In this document: piece by piece, positions 1 to 5,881 of the stretch
Numbering within the stretch: position 1 is the first letter of the stretch
How the letters are laid out: the number at the start of each line of letters is the position of its first letter
Assembly: GCA_947177535.1 (NCBI GenBank)
Contig: CAMWUV010000040.1
Span: forward strand, 1 to 5,945
Reading direction: 5' to 3'
Source: an uncultured Mycoplasma sp.
GTDB taxonomy: Bacteria > Bacillota_I > Bacilli_A > Mycoplasmatales > Mycoplasmoidaceae
DNA length: 5,945 nt
Program-made: the position numbers and the translations under genes
Notes under the pieces: model-generated
The model's database searches: none
What the model was told of the DNA's origin: nothing
What the model saw: only the letters and a program-made list of their open reading frames with translations

Positions 1-75
1 TTTTTTTTTCAAGCAGAAGCCGGCATACGAGATAGGAGTCCGTCTCGTGGGCTCGCAGATGTGTCCAAGAGACAT
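1..75. other. Illumina/Nextera adapter contamination (P7 side)
   Basis: This stretch is synthetic. Positions 1-9 are a T run like the poly-T spacer of flow-cell oligos. Positions 10-33 match the 24-nt P7 sequence with one mismatch (C for A at 20). Positions 34-41 (AGGAGTCC) match the Nextera i7 index N705 as written in the primer. Positions 42-75 match the Nextera read-2/transposon end, with mismatches at 56, 65-66 and 75. The poly-T beyond P7 suggests a low-quality read that ran through a short insert to the end of the template and was used, reverse-complemented, to extend the contig. Its GC-richness contrasts sharply with the rest of the window. Confidence 0.97.
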
Positions 76-76
76 T

Positions 77-934
77 ACTTGAATAGGTACAGGAATAATG
101 GGTAAAAAAATGCTTAATCGTTTAGCAAAACAAGGACATATTATTCATGTTTACAATAGAACATATGAAAAAATGGATGATTTAATACATCCAAATATTT
201 TGAAATTTAAATCAATTAAAACTGCAATTGAGAATACTCGTTTAATTATGACAATGGTTGGTTTTCCAGAAGATGTTGAAAAAGTCTACTTAGATAAAGA
301 AGATGGAATTTTAAATTTTGCAAATTCTTCACAAATTTGCATAGACTTTACAACTTCTTCACCAAATTTAGCTGTTAAATTAGCAAACAATGATAAAAAT
401 ATTACTGTCTTAGATGCACCAGTTACAGGTGGTGATGTTGGAGCACTTAATGGTACTTTATCAATTATGGTTGGTGGAAATAAACAAGCTTTTGAAAAAG
501 TTGAAGATATATTAAAAATTTTAGGATCAAAAATTAATTATTTTGGAAAAGCAGGAAATGGACAACATGCAAAACTTTTTAATCAAATCCTAGTTGCTAT
601 AAATACATATGTTTCTGCTGAAATTGTTAATTATTGCTATAAAAATGGTGTTGAAATGGATGTAGCAAAAAAAGTTTTTGAATCTTCAATTGGTAACAAC
701 TGACAGTTAATTAATAACGGTAACAAAATGTTGGAAAATGATTTATTACCAGGTTTTTATATTAAGCATTTTATAAAAGATTTAAATTTAGTTAAAGAAA
801 ATGAAAAAAATTTTTTATATGCAACTAATGAAATTTTAAAAGTTTACAAAGATTTTGTATTTAAGAATAATTCTTTAAATAATTTTGGAACTCAAGCAAT
901 TTATGAATTACTAAAAAATGGAAAGGAAGAATAA
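77..934 (+). CDS. NAD(P)-dependent 3-hydroxyacid dehydrogenase, HIBADH/GarR family, 5'-truncated
   Basis: This is a predicted cytosolic oxidoreductase of the beta-hydroxyacid dehydrogenase family (3-hydroxyisobutyrate dehydrogenase, tartronate semialdehyde reductase GarR, succinic/glyoxylic semialdehyde reductases). These enzymes interconvert a 3-hydroxyacid and its semialdehyde using NAD(P). The N-terminal Rossmann motif WIGTGIMG (80-103) is present. The substrate-binding signature DAPVTGG (413-433), continuing to GTLSIMVGG, is intact. The catalytic lysine is in HAKLFNQ (codon 572-574), followed by the helical C-terminal dimerisation domain. TGA at 80-82 and 701-703 reads as Trp. The second lies inside the C-terminal domain, so this is one gene, not two. 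The true start is lost: only a few residues seem missing, and sequence before about 75 is adapter. The frame stays open through the adapter, so ATG 59 is a false start and ATG 98 is internal. It ends two bases before the next gene. The exact substrate cannot be told, so no symbol is given. Confidence 0.93.
922..927 (+). promoter_or_regulatory. Ribosome binding site of the fusion gene
   Basis: AAAGGA lies inside the last codons of the upstream dehydrogenase, nine bases before ATG 937. It supports 937 as the start, rather than the in-frame TTG at 991 that appears when TGA 949-951 is read as a stop. Confidence 0.7.
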
Positions 935-936
935 TA

Positions 937-3339
937 ATGAAAATAGGTTGACTTTCTTTTGACAATATTTTAAATGATTTAGCTAACAATTTGACTTTTG
1001 CTAATCATGAAGTTTTTTATTTGGAAAATAAAGAAAATGATTCATTTTTTAAATTAAATAAAAAATTTCAAAAAGTAAATTCTATTAAAGAATTAGTTTC
1101 TCAGTCTGATATTTTATTTACTTACTTTAAAAATGTTAAAGATTTGTATAAATTTTACACATATCCTAATGGTATATTTGATACAGCAAAATTAGTTAAT
1201 AAAAAATTAATTTGTATTGATTTGTCTCTTTCTTCAGTAAATTTAGTTAAAAAAATTCTTTCAAAGAATCCAATGATTCACTTTTTAGAAGCACCAATTA
1301 TTTTTTCAGAAACACAAAATCAAAAAAATACAAAAATTATGCCTGTTAGTGGTAGAAAATATATTTACGATAAAGTTGATTTAATTTTAGCTGATTTGGG
1401 GATTGAGCATTATTATGCCGGTGGCTTTGGTTCTGCACAAGTTATAGCTGCTGCTAATAATATTTTAAAATCTGCAGTTGCTTTGGGTTTTTTTGAAGCT
1501 GTTTCTTATGCAAAAGAAAATGATTTGAATTTAAATTTGCTTTTGGATTCTGTTAAAGATGGAGCTGGTGGAAGTTCATTTTTAGAAAATTTCACTAAAT
1601 TTTTTAAAAAGGATAATTTAGAATCATTAAACAATAATTTTATTGGAACAGCCAATCAAATTGAAACAGTTTTAGATGATAACAAAAAAAATAAAGAAGA
1701 ATTTTTGCTTGCAAAAATTATAAATGGAATTTTAAAGAGTGAACATAATACATCAGATAATTTAGATTTAAATATTTTTGAAAAATTTTATAATTTAAAT
1801 TTAAATAATATTTTTTTAAATAATGTTGAAACTGATGTAAATAATTCTACAAATTTTGAAGCAGAATATAAAAAAAATATTAATTCTAATTTTGAAAATG
1901 AAATTGCAAATAATAAGTTTGAAGCAAATTTTTTAACTGATGATGAAAAAAATTTTTTTGATAATAACTCATATTTAAATAACTCAACAAATAGTGAAAG
2001 AGATTTTGTTGTTGCTGAAAAAGTTGATGAAACAATTATTTTAAATAATAGAGATAATTTAAAAGAGATATCTGATTTAAATTTAAATAATGTTGAATCT
2101 TTTGATGATGATTTAGGTGCAAATTTTTATCATGAGTTTTCAAATAATGATAATCAAAATAATGATAAAGAAAAAAAATCATCATTAGAAAACCAAATTC
2201 CAAAAAATAGTTATCAATCACCTGCATCATTAAAAGAAACAAAATTAAGTGATGATTTAAAAAATCATTTTATTGATAAAGTAGATGATGAATATGGATC
2301 TTTATTACCAAGTGATGATAACTTTGTTGAATCTGCTTTTACTCTAAAAAAAGAAAACACAAAAGATGTTATTGAAAAATTTTTTTTACAACAATCTCAA
2401 AAATCACCAAATAATAATTCATTAAAAGAAGAAAATACTAATTTCACAAATGATGAAGTAAAATTAAATTTTGATAACTTATCAGAAAGCAATGAAGTAG
2501 AAATGAAATTAAATAAATCAAAAATTTTAATTTTTGATTTAGATGGAACTTTACTTAATAGCAATCATAAGGTTAATTTGGAAAATATTAAAGCACTTAA
2601 GTTAGCTAGTGAAAAAGGATACAAAATAATTATTGCAACTGGTAGATGTTATGATCAAATTATTGAAACTGTTAATTCTTTAGGAAATGTTGTTGATTAT
2701 GCAATTATCAATAATGGTGCATTAATATATGACAATAAAAAGAATTTTTTAATTCAAAATGCTAGTCCACTTTCTGAAGATTTAAGATTATTTTTTATAA
2801 AAACTGCTTTTGATAATAAAATTTCATTTTTGGCTTATTCTGAATTAGATTTATATGCTTTTGTTTATTCACAAGATTTAGATAAATTTAGTATTTACAT
2901 AAATGAAAATACAATTGATCTTTCAAATCTTTCGAAACTAGATTTAGAAAAATATTTAAATAATTCTGAAATTAATATTTATAACTTTAGTGCTTACCAA
3001 AAAGACATGTCTGAAAAAGATTGAATAGAAATGTTTAACTCCTTCAAAAAAGAAAATAAATGTAACATTACAAGTGCTTTAAAAGGGTATATTGATATTT
3101 ATAGTCCAACATCGAAATATTTTGGATATTTAAAATTAAAAGAAATAATTAATTGTGATGATAATGATGTTTATTTTTTTGGTGACTCAAATAATGATTA
3201 TGATTTATTAAGTTATCTTAAAAATTCTGTTGCAATGGGTAATGCTAATGAAAATGTAAAAAGTGTTGCAAGCCAAGTTATTGGGAATAATGATTCTGAT
3301 GCTATTAGCGAATTTTTAAAAAAAGAGAGTTTGATTTAG
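937..3339 (+). CDS. Fusion: degenerate HIBADH-like domain, disordered linker, Cof-type HAD phosphatase
   Basis: This 800-residue predicted cytosolic protein has three parts. Residues 1 to about 270 follow the upstream dehydrogenase along their length (ICIDLSLSS against ICIDFTTSS; EAP at 118-120 against DAP; G162-N175 against the GKAGNGQHAKLFNQ segment). The glycine-rich NAD motif is gone (GWLSFDN for the expected GWIGTGIMG), and the catalytic Lys is Ala171, so this domain is probably not an active enzyme. Residues about 275-525 are low-complexity, rich in Asn, Asp, Glu, Lys and Ser, and likely disordered. Residues 528-800 are a full-length Cof/HAD-IIB hydrolase: DLDGT (534-538, nucleophile Asp534), ATGR (567-570), Lys727, and GDSNND (749-754). 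Such enzymes dephosphorylate small substrates such as sugar phosphates or flavin nucleotides; the substrate here is unknown. TGA 949-951 and 3022-3024 read as Trp; the second lies within the HAD domain. The gene is translationally close to the dehydrogenase. An assembly-made fusion is unlikely because the frame is open throughout. Confidence 0.9.
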
Positions 3340-3341
3340 TT

Positions 3342-3390
3342 CTAGTTAGAAATTTTATTTATTTCTAGTTAGTGATTTTTTGTTTTTTTT
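3342..3390 (+). terminator. Rho-independent terminator of the dehydrogenase/fusion operon
   Basis: Bases 3342-3353 pair with 3361-3372 in a 12-bp stem with two G-U wobbles and a 7-nt loop. A T-rich tract follows (T6 at 3376-3381, T8 at 3383-3390). The hairpin begins three bases after the TAG stop. Its arms carry the directly repeated 10-mer TTCTAGTTAG (3340-3349 and 3363-3372), which is partly self-complementary once G-U pairs are allowed. Confidence 0.8.
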
Positions 3391-3415
3391 CTTAAAAATT
3401 TTTTTAATTTTTTTA

Positions 3416-3444
3416 TTGACTTTGTCAAAATATGGACTTAGTAT
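3416..3444 (+). promoter_or_regulatory. Sigma-70-type promoter of the surface protein gene
   Basis: A -35 box TTGACT (3416-3421) is followed after 17 bases by a -10 box TAGTAT (3439-3444). Transcription would start near 3451, after the upstream terminator. The -35 overlaps a small inverted repeat, TTGAC-TTT-GTCAA (3416-3428), that could bind a regulator. The match is by eye; TATAAG at 3442-3447 is an alternative -10 with poorer spacing. Confidence 0.6.
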
Positions 3445-3450
3445 AAGAAA

Positions 3451-3589
3451 CAGAAACAAGGATTAATTTAGGAATAAAAATTTATATTTTATTTATAAAT
3501 TTATTATTTGTATCTTAATTTTTGTTCAAAAAGAGATTTTTATGACAAGAAAGGGTTTTTTACATTTTGTGTAAAAAAAACATATTTAT
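3451..3589 (+). promoter_or_regulatory. Long 5' leader of the surface protein gene
   Basis: If the promoter is right, about 140 nt precede the start codon. The leader holds an AT-only 9-bp hairpin (3478-3486 with 3494-3502), a 10-codon ORF (3542-3574), and the Shine-Dalgarno/hairpin arrangement listed separately. No known riboswitch or T-box core was recognised. Confidence 0.4.
3548..3578 (+). promoter_or_regulatory. Distant Shine-Dalgarno followed by a 9-bp hairpin
   Basis: AGAAAGG (3548-3554) is a 7-base match to the usual anti-Shine-Dalgarno of 16S rRNA, but its end lies 35 bases before ATG 3590. Directly after it, TTTTTTACA (3556-3564) pairs perfectly with TGTAAAAAA (3570-3578) around the loop TTTTG. 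When folded, only about 11-12 unpaired bases separate the site from the start codon, close to a working spacing. There is no other good ribosome binding site before 3590. The stem is AT-rich and not followed by a T tract on the + strand, so it is not a terminator for this transcript. Confidence 0.5.
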
Positions 3590-5254
3590 ATGTGAAATAA
3601 AAAGAAAATTATTTTATCAGCTGTTGGAGGAACTGCAGCAGTAGCATCTGCATTGGCTATTGGAATACCAGTAAGTACAGCAGCAACTCAACAAAGTTCT
3701 AATACTTCTGTTACTCCTTCAACATTAGAAAGTAAAGCACCTAATACTGATGAATTTACTTATCAAGTTGATGCTAGTAATCAATCTGAATTAAACATAA
3801 AATTATCACAATTATTTGAAGGAAAAAGTTCAGTTAGTGATTTTAATGGTTGATTTAAAAATATTTCAGAATATAGCAATGTTTCAATTTCATATAAAAA
3901 TAATTCTGCAAATTTTGAAAATAGCTTTTTTGAAATTAATTTAACACCTGTTGAAAATTCATATTGATCTGGTGGAAGCAATCAAGTAAAATCTATTTCT
4001 GTTATTTTAGCTAACCTAAATAAAATAGAAAATCAAACACCATCTTTATTAAGAGATGCTGCTATTCCAGAAAACGTAAAATATAGTCAAAGCATTGAAG
4101 CTACTGACTCTCAAGCATTAGAATCTTGATTAAAACAAAATTTTGATAATAAAAATTTGTCAGGTTTTGAAAACGTTAATGTAGTTTATAAAGAGGGATC
4201 AGCAAATTTTGACACAAAATCATTTAAAGTAGTTGCTACTCCATTAGATGGTCATGAGTGATCTGATGGTACTGTGGTTAGTAAAGAAGTTGAAGTTAGT
4301 GTTGAAATTACTCAACCAAAACCAGTTATTGAAAATGATGCTTCAATTCCAGCTACTTCTTCTTATTCAGATAAAATTCAAGTATCTAATGATTCAGAAT
4401 TCAATGAATACTTAAATAAAAATTTTGCTGTAGAAAAATTAAGTGGTACTTTTGCTAATGTTGATGTTAAGTATGTATCAAATACTGCAAATTTAGAATC
4501 TAAATCATTCAAAATTGCTGCTACTCCAAAGGCTAATCATGCTTGAACTGATGGAACAACTACAGAAAAAACAATTACTGTAATTACTGATGTATCAGTT
4601 CCAGTTGTTGCTAGAATTCCAGAAGCTTGAACTATTAATGGAATTGGTAAAAATTCTTATTACAAAACTTACAATGTGAATGAATTAGCTAGATTAGCAT
4701 ACAAAGATTTATCAGCAGCTTATCCAGGTTTAGTTTACTATGGTGTAGATAGTGCTGAACCACAAGGAAAAATAAACATTAACAACGCTAGTGTAATTTA
4801 TTTCCAAATTACTTTAGGTGTTAAAGATCAAAATGCATTTAAATCATTTAATTCATTTGAAAATTTTAACAATTATGTAAATGGTGGAATTGTAAATTAT
4901 CCAACTCAAACTCAAAATGTAAAAATTTATATGTTCTTAGATGATGCAATTGGAGTTAATGGTCTTTTAACTGAAGACTGATTGGCTTACACACCAGTTA
5001 ATGATAGCAATGGATTACCAGGACAATGAGTTTCAGATTTTCTTGTAAACACATCTGATTCAATTGCTGCTCTTATGACAAAACAAGTCCTTGCTGATTT
5101 AGAATCTACATATCCAGATTGAAACATTACTCTTATTAGTGATCCAAAACCAATTAGTAACTATTATGGAACTTGAACTTACAAAATAAGATTCATTTCA
5201 AATGATGGAAAAATAGTTAAAGAAATTACTGGTTATACTTTTACAAGATCTTAA
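3590..5254 (+). CDS. Secreted/surface repeat protein, hypothetical
   Basis: The function of this 554-residue protein is not recognised. The N-terminus is a Sec signal peptide: a short basic stretch (NKKK, residues 3-6), a hydrophobic core to about residue 28, and a possible signal peptidase I site near VSTA-A (28-32). There is no Cys for lipid attachment, so it is not a typical mycoplasmal lipoprotein. A Ser/Thr/Asn-rich spacer follows. Three diverged repeats come next (about residues 54-143, 159-241 and 253-335), sharing an N-V-x-[VI]-x-Y strand, a [ST]-A-N-[FL] motif, an S-F-[KE] strand and a Trp at 126, 224 and 319. Residues 343-554 are aromatic-rich and hold two copies of another motif. 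Eleven Trp codons are TGA, the first being codon 2. ATG 3590 is the first start after TAA 3572-3574. The repeat layout resembles mycoplasmal variable surface proteins (for example lipoprotein-17-type repeats), but that relation is only a guess. Adhesion or host contact is plausible and unproven. Confidence 0.88.
3749..4018 (+). repeat. Surface protein repeat R1 (most diverged)
   Basis: Residues about 54-143. It carries NVSISYKNNSANFENSFFE (97-115) and Trp126 followed by SGG in place of the S/T-D-G-T seen in R2 and R3. Trp88 matches Trp180 of R2. Boundaries are approximate. Confidence 0.65.
4064..4312 (+). repeat. Surface protein repeat R2
   Basis: Residues about 159-241. It begins with Ile-Pro and has a helical segment around WLKQNF (180-185), then NVNVVYKEGSANFDTKSFK (195-213), VATP, and WSDGT (224-228). 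Confidence 0.75.
4346..4594 (+). repeat. Surface protein repeat R3
   Basis: Residues about 253-335. It begins with Ile-Pro and has YLNKNF (274-279), NVDVKYVSNTANLESKSFK (290-308), AATP, and WTDGT (319-323). It is clearly closest to R2, with conserved spacing between motifs. Confidence 0.75.
4673..4830 (+). repeat. C-terminal motif copy A of the surface protein
   Basis: Starts near residue 362. KDLSAAYP (372-379) is followed by a beta-rich stretch. It resembles ADLESTYP (502-509) in copy B downstream, which suggests a second duplicated domain. Similarity is modest and judged by eye. Confidence 0.45.
5063..5251 (+). repeat. C-terminal motif copy B of the surface protein
   Basis: Residues about 492-554, the end of the protein. 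ADLESTYP (502-509) followed by alternating hydrophobic strands parallels copy A. Confidence 0.45.
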
Positions 5255-5264
5255 TAAAAACCAT

Positions 5265-5293
5265 AAAAAATTCATGATATCATGAATTTTTTT
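5265..5293 (+). terminator. Rho-independent terminator after the surface protein gene
   Basis: A perfect palindrome, TTCATGATATCATGAA (5271-5286), is flanked by A6 and T7, giving a long uninterrupted stem ending in a T run 11 bases after the stop. The symmetric A and T tracts mean it could work in both directions. Confidence 0.88.
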
Positions 5294-5316
5294 ATTTAAT
5301 CTTTAATCATATTTTT

Positions 5317-5322
5317 TATACT
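5317..5322 (+). promoter_or_regulatory. Probable -10 box of the Ohr gene promoter
   Basis: TATACT matches the -10 consensus at five of six bases and lies in the gap between the terminator and the Ohr gene. The best upstream candidate for a -35, TTTAAT at 5295-5300 (16-base spacing), is weak, which is common in Mollicutes. A 5' leader of about 45 nt would result. Confidence 0.5.
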
Positions 5323-5362
5323 AGTTTTATTTTTTGAATTATTATGAAAGTGTGATTTTTTT

Positions 5363-5367
5363 GGAGG
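5363..5367 (+). promoter_or_regulatory. Ribosome binding site of the Ohr gene
   Basis: GGAGG sits eight bases before ATG 5376. This fixes the start there and excludes the in-frame TTG at 5334, which would add 14 residues unlike the family. Confidence 0.9.
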
Positions 5368-5375
5368 TATTAAAA

Positions 5376-5795
5376 ATGAGCAAAATTTATGAAATTGTAG
5401 GGATTGCAAAAAGTGGAAGAAGTGGAACAGTAACAACTAATGACAAATCTTTAACATTGCAACTTGGGTCACCAAATACTGGTGCAAATTTATATAATCC
5501 TGAACAATTATTCGCTTGTGGATATGCATCTTGTTTTTCTCAAGCTATGTTTGTTGTAACAAAAAATAATAACTTAGATATTAAAGAAGCACCAATTGAA
5601 GTAACTGTTCAATTACATTCTGATGAAGTAAAAGGATTTAATATTTATGTTGGGATAGATGCTAAATTAGATGGTGTAGATATTGAAAAAGCAAAAGAAA
5701 TTATGAAACAAACTCATAATATGTGCCCTTATTCTAAATTGGTGAAACCTGAACATTTATTATTTGTAAGAATAAATGGTGTTGATGTTAAATAG
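5376..5795 (+). CDS. ohr: Organic hydroperoxide resistance protein, Ohr/OsmC family
   Basis: This 139-residue cytosolic thiol peroxidase is predicted to reduce organic (fatty acid) hydroperoxides to alcohols; in the family, dihydrolipoyl-type thiols are usual reductants. Family hallmarks are all present. Arg15 in GRSGT and Glu43 in NPEQLF are the residues that activate the peroxidatic cysteine. Cys53 (in YASCF) is the peroxidatic Cys. Cys117 (in HNMCPYSK) is the resolving Cys. Length equals the usual roughly 140 residues, and the order of motifs fits Ohr rather than the OsmC branch. An extra cysteine, Cys48, lies five residues before Cys53. There are no Trp codons. It has its own promoter, ribosome binding site and terminator, so it is probably monocistronic. 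No OhrR-type operator was recognised. Confidence 0.93.
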   Translation: MSKIYEIVGIAKSGRSGTVTTNDKSLTLQLGSPNTGANLYNPEQLFACGYASCFSQAMFVVTKNNNLDIKEAPIEVTVQLHSDEVKGFNIYVGIDAKLDGVDIEKAKEIMKQTHNMCPYSKLVKPEHLLFVRINGVDVK

Positions 5796-5842
5796 TTTAT
5801 AAATATATTAATAATTTAATTTAAAATAAAAATTAATTAAAA

Positions 5843-5881
5843 AGTGCAGTTAATTTGTATTAATTGCACTCTTTATTCTTT
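5843..5881 (+). terminator. Rho-independent terminator after the Ohr gene
   Basis: AGTGCAGTTAAT (5843-5854) pairs with ATTAATTGCACT (5859-5870) in a 12-bp stem with one G-U pair and a TTGT tetraloop. A T-rich stretch (CTTTATTCTTT) follows. Confidence 0.88.

Noticed and set aside
701..703. Apparent nonsense mutation splitting the dehydrogenase
   Set aside because: The stop is TGA, the frame continues through the expected C-terminal domain, and TGA encodes Trp throughout the window.
2036..2242. Minus-strand ORF of 68 codons
   Set aside because: It is antisense to the low-complexity linker, has a biased composition that follows from that, and has no ribosome binding site or known motif.
3022..3024. 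Apparent truncation of the HAD domain with a separate small gene from 3031
   Set aside because: TGA is Trp here; the downstream part supplies the essential Lys and GDSNND motifs of the same HAD domain.
3478..3502. Leader hairpin as a riboswitch or attenuator
   Set aside because: It is a 9-bp all-AT stem of low stability in very AT-rich sequence, with no conserved core and no T tract typical of an attenuator.
3559..3588. Second promoter just before the surface gene (TTTACA with TATTTA)
   Set aside because: The -10 is a poor match and would place the transcript start at or past the start codon.
3781..3981. Minus-strand ORF of 66 codons
   Set aside because: It is antisense to repeat R1 of the surface gene and has no family resemblance.
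5334..5375. Longer N-terminus for the Ohr protein from TTG 5334
   Set aside because: The ideal GGAGG before ATG 5376 and the usual family length favour the shorter form.
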